From Przewalskia tangutica (Eukaryota > Streptophyta > Magnoliopsida > Solanales > Solanaceae): 64,000 nucleotides of DNA. The position numbers and the translations under genes are program-made. The notes beneath the pieces were generated by a model. The model saw nothing but the letters and a program-made list of their open reading frames with translations. It was not told the origin of the DNA and searched no databases. Of the stretch, positions 45,755 through 59,519 are shown piece after piece; the first letter of the stretch is position 1, and each line of letters opens with the position of its first letter. Location: the NCBI GenBank assembly GCA_029844215.1, contig CM056724.1:91283093-91347092 (forward strand). Direction: 5' to 3'.

Positions 45755-48700
45755 CTATAAAATAAATGAATTCACTCCCATCTATTAATCTTTAATAGAA
45801 TTATCAAATAAAATACAATATTTAGAGTACAATTTAGACTTGTAGAGAGAGAGATTAGAGAGATGGTAGGAAGATTAGTGAGAAACAAGAAGTGGAAAAT
45901 AAAGTAATTATAGTTGAGAAATAGGGTTAAAGTATAAATATACTAACTTAGAAGTTAAAAATAAATATTAAGGGGGTAGGGGTTTATAGGATGTCGTTCG
46001 CCAACATGGCCATTACTAGGCGTTGCCAGCGGCTAAAATCGAAAGGTATTGTTTGTGCAATGACTAATTTACGCAGGGGATGTGCTCTAGTCAGTCGAGT
46101 TCGAACCCAAATCTGACATTTTTCATCCAATCTTTTTGAGCGGATCGGGCGGGTGACCCGCCATCGCATCGCCTTAGTTGTTCCTTAGCACCATCAACAA
46201 GCAGGTAACATTATGTTTTTTGTCATTAGTTCAGGTTACTAATTGTCCAAAAACGTGTTGCAACAATCAATTTCAAAGTTTAGACCCTCTGTATCATGTT
46301 CAACAACATCTGTGCACATAGAAAAATATGAAAAGGTGAACATTGATGTTTGTCATGCACTCATGTTCCTTGAACAAAAAAATAAAATGCTGCAATTGAT
46401 TTTATTTTTGCAACAGTTAATTACTTGTTTTTGTGGCCTTCATTTGGATTTGCCGCCAAAAATTTTAATCCCCTTATTATTATTGTCGTTATTATTAGCA
46501 ACATTTTTTTTGTGTCAAATATTGAGATTAATTGAATGCTATCCTTATCCTCAAAATGTTTCAAAAATCTTTCTATGTGATCCTTTCCGTGGGTGGACAT
46601 CACATCTTTTCAACTTGTTACCAAATTAGGCTTCACGAGCACCAATTAGATAGAAACGATCAAGATCGGTGAATAATTCAGACTATAAAATAAATGAATT
46701 CACTCCCATCTATTAAACTTTAATAGAATTATCAAATAAAATATAATATTTAGTGTGCAATTTCGACTTGTTGAGAGAGATTAGAGAGATGGTAGGAAGA
46801 TTTGTGAGAAACAAGAAGTGGAAAATAAAGTAATTATAGTTGTGAAATAGGGTTAAAGTATAAATATACTAACTTAGAAGTTAAAAATAAATATTAAGGG
46901 GGTAGGTGGTTTATGGGGTGTCAGGGGGCAAAAATGGTCGTTACTTGTCGTTGCCACCGACTAATATCTGCAAAGGGGGATGAGTTCTAGTCCCGTCCAG
47001 AGTTCGAACCCCAATACCAACATTTTTCATCCCTTTTTATAAGGGAGTCGAGGCGGGGGCCTACCTGACCCATTGGACCGCCTTAGTTTTTCCTCAGCAC
47101 CATCAACAAGCAGGTAACTTTTTGTTTTTTGTCATTAGTTCACGTTACTAATTGTCCAAGACCGTGTTGCAACAATCAATTTCAAAGTTTAGACCCTCTG
47201 TATCATGTTCAACAACATCTGTGCACTTAGAAAAATATGAAAAGGTGAACATTGATGTTTGTCATGCACTCATGTTCCTTGAACACAAAAAATAAAATGC
47301 TGCAATTGATTTTATTTTTGCACCAGTTAATTACCTATTTTTCTGGCCTTCATTTGGATTTGCCGCCAGAAATTTTCATCCCCTTATTATTAATGTCGTT
47401 ATTATTAGCAACGCTATTTTTTTTGTCAAATATTGAGATTAATTAAATGATATCCTTATCCTCAAAATGTTTCACAAATCTTTCTATGTGATCTTTTCCG
47501 TGGGTGGACATCACATTTTGCAACTTGTTTCCAAATTAGGCTTCACGAGCACCAATTAGATGGAAACGAACAAGATCGGTGAATAATTCAGACTATAAAA
47601 TAAATGAATTCACTCCCATCTATTAATCTTTAATAGAATTATCAAATAAAATACAATATTTAGAGTACAATTTAGACTTGTAGAGAGAGAGATTAGAGAG
47701 ATGGTAGGAAGATTAGTGAGAAACAAGAAGTGGAAAATAAAGTAATTATAGTTGAGAAATAGGGTTAAAGTATAAATATACTAACTTAGAAGTTAAAAAT
47801 AAATATTAAGGGGGTAGGGGGTTTATAGGATGTCGTTCGCCAAAATGGCCATTACTAGACGTTGCCAACGGCTAAAATCGAAAGGTATTGTTTGTGCAAT
47901 GACTAATTTCTGCAAAGGGGGATGTGCTCTAGTCCGTCGAGTTCGAACCCAAATCTGACATTTTTCATCCAATCTTTGAGCGGATCGGGCGTGGGTGACC
48001 AGCCTCTTATCGCCTTAGTTGTTCCTTAGCACCATCAACAAGCAGGTAACATTATGTTTTTTGTCATTAGTTCAGGTTACTAATTGTCCAAAAACGTGTT
48101 GCAACAATCAATTTCAAAGTTTAGACCCTCTGTATCATGTTCAACAACATCTGTGCACATAGAAAAATATGAAAAGGTGAACATTGATGTTTGTCATGCA
48201 CTCATGTTCCTTGAACAAAAAAATAAAATGCTGCAATTGATTTTATTTTTGCAACAGTTAATTACTTGTTTTTGTGGCCTTCATTTGGATTTGCCGCCAA
48301 AAATTTTAATCCCCTTATTATTATTGTCGTTATTATTAGCAACATTTTTTTTGTGTCAAATATTGATATTAATTGAATGCTATCCTTATCCTCAAAATGT
48401 TTCAAAAATCTTTCTATGTGATCCTTTCCGTGGGTGGACATCACATCTTTTCAACTTGTTACCAAATTAGGCTTCACGAGCACCAATTAGATAGAAACGA
48501 TCAAGATCGGTGAATAATTCAGACTATAAAATAAATGAATTCACTCCCATCTATTAAACTTTAATAGAATTATCAAATAAAATATAATATTTAGTGTGCA
48601 ATTTTGACTTGTTGAGAGAGATTAGAGAGATGGTAGGAAGATTTGTGAGAAACAAGAAGTGGAAAATAAAGTAATTATAGTTGTGAAATAGGGTTATAGT

Positions 48701-51700
48701 ATAAATACACTAACTTAGAAGTTAAAAATAAATATTAAGGGGGTAGGTGGTTTATGGGGTGTCAGGGGGCAAAAATGGTCGTTACTTGTCGTTGCCACCG
48801 ACTAATTTCTGCAAAGGGGGATGAGTTCTAGTCCCGTCCAGAGTTCGAACCCCAATACCAACATTTTCATCCCTTTATAAGGGAGTCGAGGCGGGGCCTA
48901 CGACCCGTTGACCGCCTTAGTTTTTCCTCAAGACCATCAACAAGGGTAACTTTTGTTTTTGTCATTAGTTCACGTTACTAATTGTCCAAGACCGTGTTGC
49001 AACAATCAATTTCAAAGTTTAGACCCTCTGTATCATGTTCAACAACATCTGTGCACTTAGAAAAATATGAAAAGGTGAACATTGATGTTTGTCATGCACT
49101 CATGTTCCTTGAACACAAAAAATAAAATGCTGCAATTGATTTTATTTTTGCACCAGTTAATTACCTATTTTTCTGGCCTTCATTTGGATTTGCCGCCAGA
49201 AATTTTCATCCCCTTATTATTAATGTCGTTATTATTAGCAACGCTATTTTTTTTGTCAAATATTGAGATTAATTAAATGATATCCTTATCCTCAAAATGT
49301 TTCACAAATCTTTCTATGTGATCTTTTAAGGTGGACATCACATTTTGCAACTTGTTTCCAAATTAGGCTTCACGAGCACCAATTAGATGGAAACGAACAA
49401 GATCGGTGAATAATTCAGACTATAAAATAAATGAATTCACTCCCATCTATTAAACTTTAATAGAATTATCAAATAAAATACAATATTTAGAGTACAATTT
49501 AGATTTGTAGAGAGAGAGATTAGAGAGATGGTAGGAAGATTAGTGAGAAACAAGAAGTGGAAAATAAAGTAATTATAGTTGAGAAATAGGGTTAAAGTAT
49601 AATTATACTAACTTTGAAGTTAAAAATTAATATTAAGTGGGTAGGGTGTTTATAGTATGTCGTTCTCCAAAATTGCCATGACTAGAAGTTGCCAACGCTA
49701 AAATCGAAAGGTATTGTTTGTGCAATGACTAATTTACGCAAAGGGGATGTGCTCTAGTCAGTCAGAGTTCGAACCCAAATCTGACATTTTTCATCCAATC
49801 TTTTGAGCGGATCGGGCGGGGGTGACCCGCCTCTGCATCGCCTTAGTTGTTCCTTAGCACCATCAACAAGCGGTAACATTATGTTTTTGTCATTAGTTCA
49901 GTTACTAATTGTCCAAAACGTGTTGCAACAATCAATTTCAAAGTTTAGACCCTACGTATCATGTTCAACAACATCTGCACATAGAAAAATATGAAAAGGT
50001 GAACATTGATGTTTGTCATGCACTCATGTTCCTTGAACAAAAAAATAAAATGCTGCAATTGATTTTATTTTTGCATGATTAATTACTTGTTTTGTGGCCT
50101 TCATTTGGATTTGCGCCAAAAATTTTAATCCCTTATTATTATTGTCGTTATTATTAGCAACATTTTTTTGTGTCAAATATTGAGATTAATTGAATGCTAT
50201 CCTTATCCTCAAAATGTTTCAAAAATCTTTCTATGTGATCCTTTCCGTGGGTGGACATCACATCTTTTCAACTTGTTACCAAATTAGGCTTCACGAGCAC
50301 CAATTAGATAGAAACGATCAAGATCGGTGAATAATTCAGACTATAAAATAAATGAATTCACTCCCATCTATTAAACTTTAATAGAATTATCAAATAAAAT
50401 ATAATATTTAGTGTGCAATTTTGACTTGTTGAGAGAGATTAGAGAGATGGTAGGAAGATTTGTGAGAAACAAGAAGTGGAAAATAAAGTAATTATAGTTG
50501 TGAAATAGGGTTATAGTATAAATACACTAACTTAGAAGTTAAAAATAAATATTAAGGGGGTAGGTGGTTTATGGGGTGTCAGGGGGCAAAAATGGTCGTT
50601 ACTTGTCGTTGCCACCGACTAATTTCTGCAAAGGGGGATGAGTTCTAGTCCCGTCCAGAGTTCGAACCCCAATACCAACATTTTTCATCCCATTTTATAA
50701 GGGAGTCGAGGCGGGGGCCTACCTGACCCATTGGACCGCCTTAGTTTTTCCTCAGCACCATCAACAAGCAGGTAACTTTTTGTTTTTTGTCATTAGTTCA
50801 CGTTACTAATTGTCCAAGACCGTGTTGCAACAATCAATTTCAAAGTTTAGACCCTCTGTATCATGTTCAACAACATCTGTGCACTTAGAAAAATATGAAA
50901 AGGTGAACATTGATGTTTGTCATGCACTCATGTTCCTTGAACACAAAAAATAAAATGCTGCAATTGATTTTATTTTTGCACCAGCTAATTACCTATTTTT
51001 CTGGCTTTCATTTGGATTTGCCGCCAGAAATTTTGATCCCCTTATTATTAATGTCGTTATTATTAGCAACGTTTTTTTTGTGTCAAATATTGAGATTAAT
51101 TAAATGATATCCTTATCCTCAAAATGTTTCACAAATCTTTCTATGTGATCTTTTCCGTGGGTGGACATCACATTTTGCAACTTGTTACCAAATTAGGCTT
51201 CACGAGCACCAATTAGATGGAAACGAACATGATCGGTGAGTAATTCAGACTATAAAATAAATGAATTCACACCCATTTTTTAAACTTTAATAGAATTATC
51301 AAATAAAATACAATATTTAGTGTGCAATTTAGACTTGTAGACAGAAAGATTAGAGAGATGATAGGAAGATTTGTGAGAAATATGAATAGAAAAATGAGTA
51401 ATTATGGTTGAGAAATGGGTTTAAAGAGTGAATATACTAACTTAGAAGTTAAAAATAAATATTAAGGGGGTAGGGGGTTTATAGGATGTCGTTCGCCAAA
51501 ATGGCCATTACTAGACGTTGCCAACGGCTAAAATCGAAAGTGATTGTTTGTGCAACGACTAATTTCTGCAAAGCGGGATGTGCTCTAGTCCCGTCCCGAG
51601 TTCGAACCCAAATACCGACATTTTTCATCCAATTTTTTTGAGCGGATCGGGGCAGGGGGTGACCCGGCCTACTGTACCGCCTTAGTTGTTCCTTAGCACC

Positions 51701-53097
51701 ATCAACAAGCAGGTAACATTATGTTTTTTGTCATTAGTTCATGTTACTAATTGTCCAAAAACGTGTTGCAATAATCAATTTCAAAGTTTAGACCCTCTGT
51801 ATCATGTTCAACAACATCTGTGCACTTAGAAAAATATGAAAAGGTGAACATTGATGTTTGTCATGCACTCATGTTCCTTGAACACAAAAAATAAAATGCT
51901 GCGATTGATTTTATTTTTGCAACAGTTAATTACTTGTTTTTGTGGCCTTCATTTGGATTTGCCGCCAAAAATTTTAATCCCCTTATTATTATTGTCGTTA
52001 TTATTAGCAACATTTTTTTTGTGTCAAATATTGAGATTAATTGAATGCTATCCTTATCCTCAAAATGTTTCAAAAATCTTTCAATGTGATCCTTTCCGTG
52101 TGTGGACATCACATCTTTTCAACTTGTTACCAAATTAGGCTTCACGAGCACCAATTAGATGGAAACGAACAAGATCGGTGAATAATTCAGACTATAAAAT
52201 AAATGAATTCACTCCCATCTATTAAACTTTAATAGAATTATCAAATAAAATATAATATTTAGTGTGCAATTTCGACTTGTTGAGAGAGATTAGAGAGATG
52301 GTAGGAAGATTTGTGAGAAACAAGAAGTGGAAAATAAAGTAATTATAGTTGTAAAATAGGGTTAAAGTATAAATATACTAACTTAGAAGTTAAAAATAAA
52401 TATTAAGGGGGTAGGTGGTTTATGGGGTGTCATGGGGCAAAAATGGTCGTTACTTGTCGTTGCCACCGACTAATTTCTGCAAAGGGGGATGAGTTCTAGT
52501 CCCGTCCAGAGTTCGAACCCCAATACCAACATTTTTCATCCCATTTTATAAGGGAGTCGAGGCGGGGGCCTACGACCCGTTGACCGCCTTAGTTTTTCCT
52601 CGGACCATCAACAAGGAGTAACTTTTGTTTTTTTGTCATTAGTTCACGTTACTAATTGTCCACGACCGTGTTGCAACAATCAATTTCAAAGTTTAGACTC
52701 TGTCAGATCATGTTCAACAACATCTGTGCACTTAGAAAAATATGAAAAGGTGAACATTGATGTTTGTCATGCACTCATGTTCCTTGAACACAAAAAATAA
52801 AATGCTGCAATTGATTTTATTTTTGCAACAGTTAATTACTTGTTTTTGTGGCCTTCATTTGGATTTGCCGCCAAAAATTTTATTCCCCTTATTATTATTG
52901 TCGTTATTATTAGCAACATTTTTTTTGTGTCAAATATTGAGATTAATTGAATGCTATCCTTATCCTCAAAATGTTTCAAAAATCTTTCTATGTGATCCTT
53001 TCCGTGGGTGGACATCACATCTTTTCAACTTGTTACCAAATTAGGCTTCACGAGCACCAATTAGATGGAAACGAACAAGATCGGTGAATAATTCAGA
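45755..53097 (+). repeat. Four L-S dimeric higher-order units
   Basis: The dimers start at 45755, 47593, 49430 and 51250. Three successive L monomers (45755, 47593, 49430) share the private end variant AGATAGAAACGATCAAGATC and the internal ACATAGAAAAATATG, so these dimers are recent copies of one ancestor. The last L monomer (51250) belongs to the GTAGACAGAAAG subtype also seen at 54000 and 55846, with a close relative at 41228. Confidence 0.9.
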
Positions 53098-53999
53098 CTA
53101 TAAAATAAATGAATTCACTCCCATCTATTAAACTTTAATAGAATTATCAAATAAAATATAATATTTAGTGTGCAATTTCGACTTGTTGAGAGAGATTAGA
53201 GAGATGGTAGGAAGATTTGTGAGAAACAAGAAGTGGAAAATAAAGTAATTATAGTTGTGAAATAGGGTTATAGTATAAATATACTAACTTAGAAGTTAAA
53301 AATAAATATTAAGGGGGTAGGTGGTTTATGGGGTGTCAGGGGGCAAAAATGGTCGTTACTTGTCGTTGCCACCGACTAATTTCTGCAAAGGGGGATGAGT
53401 TCTAGTCCCGTCCAGAGTTCGAACCCCAATACCAACATTTTTCATCCCATTTTATAAGGGAGTCGTGGGCCTACGACCCGTTGACCGCCTTAGTTTTTCC
53501 TCAGCACCATCAACAAGCAGGTAACTTTTTGTTTTTTGTCATTAGTTCACGTTACTAATTGTCCAAGACCGTGTTGCAACAATCAATTTCAAAGTTTAGA
53601 CCCTCTGTATCATGTTCAACAACATCTGTGCACTTAGAAAAATATGAAAAGGTGAACATTGATGTTTGTCATGCACTCATGTTCCTTGAACACAAAAAAT
53701 AAAATGCTGCAATTGATTTTAGTTTTGCACCAGTTAATTACCTATTTTTCTGGCCTTCATTTGGATTTGCCGCCAGAAATTTTGATCCCCTTATTATTAA
53801 TGTCGTTATTATTAGCAACGTTTTTTTTTGTGTCAAATATTGAGATTAATTAAATGATATCCTTATCCTCAAAATGTTTCACAAATCTTTCTATGTGATC
53901 TTTTCCGTGGGTGGACATCACATTTTGCAACTTGTTACCAAATTAGGCTTCACGAGCACCAATTAGATGGAAACGAACATGATCGGTGAGTAATTCAGA
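53098..53999 (+). repeat. Single extra S-class monomer
   Basis: An S monomer of 902 bp follows the S monomer at 52192 and so breaks the strict L-S alternation. It matches its S neighbours in subtype (GGTAGGTGG, TTGTTGAGAGAG). Confidence 0.85.
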
Positions 54000-56900
54000 C
54001 TATAAAATAAATGAATTCACACCCATTTTTTAAACTTTAATAGAATTATCAAATAAAATACAATATTTAGTGTGCAATTTAGACTTGTAGACAGAAAGAT
54101 TAGAGAGATGATAGGAAGATTTGTGAGAAATATGAATAGGAAAATGAAGTAATTATGGTTGAGAAATAGGTTTAAAGAGTGAATATACTAACTTAGAAGT
54201 TAAAAATAAATATTAAGGGGGTAGGGGGTTTATAGGATGTCGTTCGCCAAAATGGCCATTACTAGACGTTGCCAACGGCTAAAATCGAAAGTGATTGTTT
54301 GTGCAACGACTAATTTCTGCAAAGCGGGATGTGCTCTAGTCCCGTCCCGAGTTCGAACCCAAATACCGACATTTTTCATCCAAATTTTTTGAGCGGATCG
54401 GGGCAGGGGGGTGACCCGACCTACTGTACCGCCTTAGTTGTTCCTTAGCACCATCAACACATTATGTTTTTTGTCATTAGTTCATGTTACTAATTGTCCA
54501 AAAACGTGTTGCAATAAACAATTTCAAAGTTTAGACCCTCTGTATCATGTTCAACAACATCTGTGCACTTAGAAAAATATGAAAAGGTGAACATTGATGT
54601 TTGTCATGCACTCATGTTCCTTGAACACAAAAAATAAAATGTTGCGATTGATTTTATTTTTGCCACAGTTAATTACTTTTTTTTGTGGCCTTCATTTGGA
54701 TTTGCCGCCAAAAATTTTAATCCCCTTATTATTATTGTCGTTATTATTAGCAACATTTTTTTTGTGTCAAATATTGAGATTAATTGAATGTTATCCTTAT
54801 CCTCAAAATGTTTCAAAAATCTTTCAATGTGATCCTTTCCGTGGGTGGACATCACATCTTTTCAACTTGTTACCAAATTAGGCTTCACGAGCACCAATTA
54901 GATGGAAACGAACAAGATCGGTGAATAATTCAGACTATAAAATAAATGAATTCACTCCCATCTATTAAACTTTAATAGAATTATCAAATAAAATATAATA
55001 TTTAGTGTGCAATTTCGACTTGTTGAGAGAGATTAGAGAGATGGTAGGAAGATTTGTGAGAAACAAGAAGTGGAAAATATAGTAATTATAGTTGTGAAAT
55101 AGGGTTATAGTATAAATATACTAACTTAGAAGTTAAAAATAAATATTAAGGGGGTAGGTGGTTTATGGGGTGTCAGGGGGCAAAAATGGTCGTTACTTGT
55201 CGTTGCCACCGACTAATTTCTGCAAAGGGGGATGAGTTCTAGTCCCGTCCAGAGTTCGAACCCCAATACCAACATTTTTCATCCCATTTTATAAGGGAGT
55301 CGAGGCGGGGGCCTACCTGACCCATTGGACCGCCTTAGTTTTTCCTCAGCACCATTAACAAGCAGGTAACTTTTTGTTTTTTGTCATTAGTTCACGTTAC
55401 TAATTGTCCAAGACCGTGTTGCAACAATCAATTTCAAAGTTTAGACCCTCTGTATCATGTTCAACAACATCTGTGCACTTAGAAAAATATGAAAAGGTGA
55501 ACATTGATGTTTCTCATGCACTCATGTTCCTTGAACACAAAAAATAAAATGTTGCAATTGATTTTATTTTTGCACTAGTTAATTACCTATTTTTCTGGCC
55601 TTCATTTGGATTTGCCGCCAGAAATTTTGATCCCCTTATTATTAATGTCGTTATTATTAGCAACGTTTTTTTTTTGTGTCAAATATTGAGATTAATTAAA
55701 TGATATCCTTATCCTCAAAATGTTTCACAAATCTTTCTATGTGATCTTTTCCGTGGGTGGACATCACATTTTGCAACTTGTTACCAAATTAGGCTTCACG
55801 AGCACCAATTAGATGGAAACGAACATGATCGGTGAGTAATTCAGACTATAAAATAAATGAATTTACACCCATTTTTTAAACTTTAATAGAATTATCAAAT
55901 AAAATACAATATTTAGTGTGCAATTTAGACTTGTAGACAGAAAGATTAGAGAGATGATAGGAAGATTTGTGAGAAATATGAATAGGAAAATGAAGTAATT
56001 ATGGTTGAGAAATAGGTTTAAAGAGTGAATATACTAACTTAGAAGTTAAAAATAAATATTAAGGGGGTAGGGGGTTTATAGGATGTCGTTCGCCAAAATG
56101 GCCATTACTAGACGTTGCCAACGGCTAAAATCGAAAGTGATTGTTTGTGCAAGACTAATTTCTGCAAAGCGGGATGTGCTCTAGTCCCGTCCCGAGTTCG
56201 AACCCAAATACCGACATTTTTCATCCAATTTTTTTGAGCGGATCGGGGCAGGGGGGTGACCCGGCCTACTGTACCGCCTTAGTTGTTCCTTAGCACCATC
56301 AACACATTATGTTTTTTGTCATTAGTTCATGTTACTAATTGTCCAAAAACGTGTTGCAATAAACAATTTCAAAGTTTAGACCCTCTGTATCATGTTCAAC
56401 AACATCTGTGCACTTAGAAAAATATGAAAAGGTGAACATTGATGTTTGTCATGCACTCATTTTCCCTGAACACAAAAAATAAAATGTTGCGATTGATTTT
56501 ATTTTTGCAACAGTTAATTACTTGTTTTTGTGGCCTTCATTTGGATTTGCCGCCAAAAATTTTAATCCCCTTATTATTATTGTCGTTATTATTAGCAGCA
56601 TTTTTTTTGTGTCAAATATTGAGATTAATTGAATGCTATCCTTATCCTCAAAATGTTTCAAAAATCTTTCAATGTAATCCTTTCCGTGTGTGGACATCAC
56701 ATCTTTTCAACTTGTTACCAAATTAGGCTTCACGAGCACCGATTAGATGGAAACGAACAAGATCGGTGAATAATTCAGACTATAAAATAAATGAATTCAC
56801 TCCCATCTATTAAACTTTAATAGAATTATCAAATAAAATATAATATTTAATGTGCAATTTCGACTTGTTGAGAGAGATTAGAGAGATGGTAGGAAGATTT

Positions 56901-59519
56901 GTGAGAAACAAGAAGTGGAAAATAAAGTAATTATAGTTGTGAAATAGGGTTAAAGTATAAATATACTAACTTAGAAGTTAAAAATAAATATTAAGGGGGT
57001 AGGTGGTTTATGGGGTGTCAGGGGGCAAAAATGGTCGTTACTTGTCGTTGCCACCGACTAATATCTGCAAAGGGGGATGAGTTCTAGTCCCGTCCAGAGT
57101 TCGAACCCCAATACCAACATTTTTCATCCCTTTTTATAAGGGAGTCGAGGCGGGGGCCTACCTGACCCATTGGACCGCCTTAGTTTTTCCTCAGCACCAT
57201 CAACAAGCAGGTAACTTTTTGTTTTTTGTCATTAGTTCACGTTACTAATTGTCCAAGACCGTGTTGCAACAATCAATTTCAAAGTTTAGACCCTAGTATC
57301 ATGTTCAACAACATATGCACTTAGAAAAATATGAAAAGGTGAACATTGATGTTTGTCATGCACTCATGTTCCTTGAACACAAAAAATAAAATGCTGCAAT
57401 TGATTTTATTTTTGCACGATTAATTACCTATTTTTCCGCCTTCATTTGGATTTGCCGCCAGAAATTTTCATCCCCTTATTATTAATGTCGTTATTATTAG
57501 CAACGCTATTTTTTTTGTCAAATATTGAGATTAATTAAATGATATCCTTATCCTCAAAATGTTTCACAAATCTTTCTATGTGATCTTTTCCGTGGGTGGA
57601 CATCACATTTTGCAACTTGTTTCCAAATTAGGCTTCACGAGCACCAATTAGATGGAAACGAACAAGATCGGTGAATAATTCAGACTATAAAATAAATGAA
57701 TTCACTCCCATCTATTAAACTTTAATAGAATTATCAAATAAAATACAATATTTAGAGTACAATTTAGACTTGTAGAGAGAGAGATTAGAGAGATGGTAGG
57801 AAGATTAGTGAGAAACAAGAAGTGGAAAATAAAGTAATTATAGTTGAGAAATAGGGTTAAAGTATAAATATACTAACTTAGAAGTTAAAAATAAATATTA
57901 AGGGGGTAGGGGGTTTATAGGATGTCGTTCGCCAAAATGGCCATTACTAGACGTTGCCAACGGCTAAAATCGAAAGGTATTGTTTGTGCAATGACTAATT
58001 TCTGCAAAGGGGGATGTGCTCTAGTCCCGTCCCGAGTTCGAACCCAAATACCGACATTTTTCATCCAATCTTTTTGAGCGGATCGGGGCAGGGGGGTGAC
58101 CCCGCCTACTGTACCGCCTTAGTTGTTCCTTAGCACCATCAACAAGCAGGTAACATTATGTTTTTTGTCATTAGTTCAGGTTACTAATTGTCCAAAAACG
58201 TGTTGCAACAATCAATTTCAAAGTTTAGACCCTCTGTATCATGTTCAACAACATCTGTGCACATAGAAAAATATGAAAAGGTGAACATTGATGTTTGTCA
58301 TGCACTCATGTTCCTTGAACAAAAAAATAAAATGCTGCAATTGATTTTATTTTTGCAACAGTTAATTACTTGTTTTTGTGGCCTTCATTTGGATTTGCCG
58401 CCAAAAATTTTAATCCCCTTATTATTATTGTCGTTATTATTAGCAACATTTTTTTTGTGTCAAATATTGAGATTAATTGAATGTTATCCTTATCCTCAAA
58501 ATGTTTCAAAAATCTTTCTATGTGATCCTTTCCGTGGGTGGACATCACATCTTTTCAACTTGTTACCAAATAAGGCTTCACGAGCACCAATTAGATAGAA
58601 ACGAACAAGATCGGTGAATAATTCAGACTATAAAATAAATGAATTCACTCCCATCTATTAAACTTTAATAGAATTATCAAATAAAATATAATATTTAGTG
58701 TGCAATTTTGACTTGTTGAGAGAGATTAGAGAGATGGTAGGAAGATTTGTGAGAAACAAGAAGTGGAAAATAAAGTAATTATAGTTGTGAAATAGGGTTA
58801 AAGTATAAATATACTAACTTAGAAGTTAAAAATAAATATTAAGGGGTAGGTGGTTTATGGGGTGTCAGGGGGCAAAAATGGTCGTTACTTGTCGTTGCCA
58901 CCGACTAATTTCTGCAAAGGGGGATGAGTTCTAGTCCCGTCCAGTTGAACCCCAATACCAACATTTTTCATCCCATTTTATAGTGAGTCGAGGGGGCCTA
59001 CGACCCATTGACCGCCTTAGTTTTTCCTCGGACCATCAACAATCAGTAACTTTTTGTTTTTGTTATTAGTTCACGTTACTAATTGTCCACGACCGTTGCA
59101 ACAATCAATTTCAAAGTTTAGACCTCAGTATCATGTTTAACAACATCTGTGCACTTAGAAAAATATGAAAAGGTGAACATTGATGTTTGTCATGCACTCA
59201 TGTTCCTTGAACACAAAAAATAAAATGCTGCAATTGATTTTATTTTTGCAACAATTAATTACTTGTTTTTGTGGCCTTCATTTGGATTTGCCGCCAAAAA
59301 TTTTATTCCCCTTATTATTATTGTCGTTATTATTAGCGTGATTTTTTTGTGTCAAATATTGAGATTAATTGAATGCTATCCATATCCTCAAAATGTTTCA
59401 AAAATCTTTCTATGTGATCCTTTCCGTGGGTGGACATCACATCTTTTCAACTTGTTACCAAATTAGGCTTCACGAGCACCAATTAGATGGAAACGAACAA
59501 GATCGGTGAATAATTCAGA
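54000..59519 (+). repeat. Three L-S dimeric higher-order units
   Basis: The dimers start at 54000, 55846 and 57685. The first two L monomers share an 8-bp deletion (ACCATCAACACATTATG, near 54458 and 56304) and the GCAATAAACAATTTC variant, marking a tandem duplication of about 1846 bp. The third L monomer (57685) instead matches the 45755/47593 subtype (TTAGAGTACAATTTAG). Confidence 0.9.
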
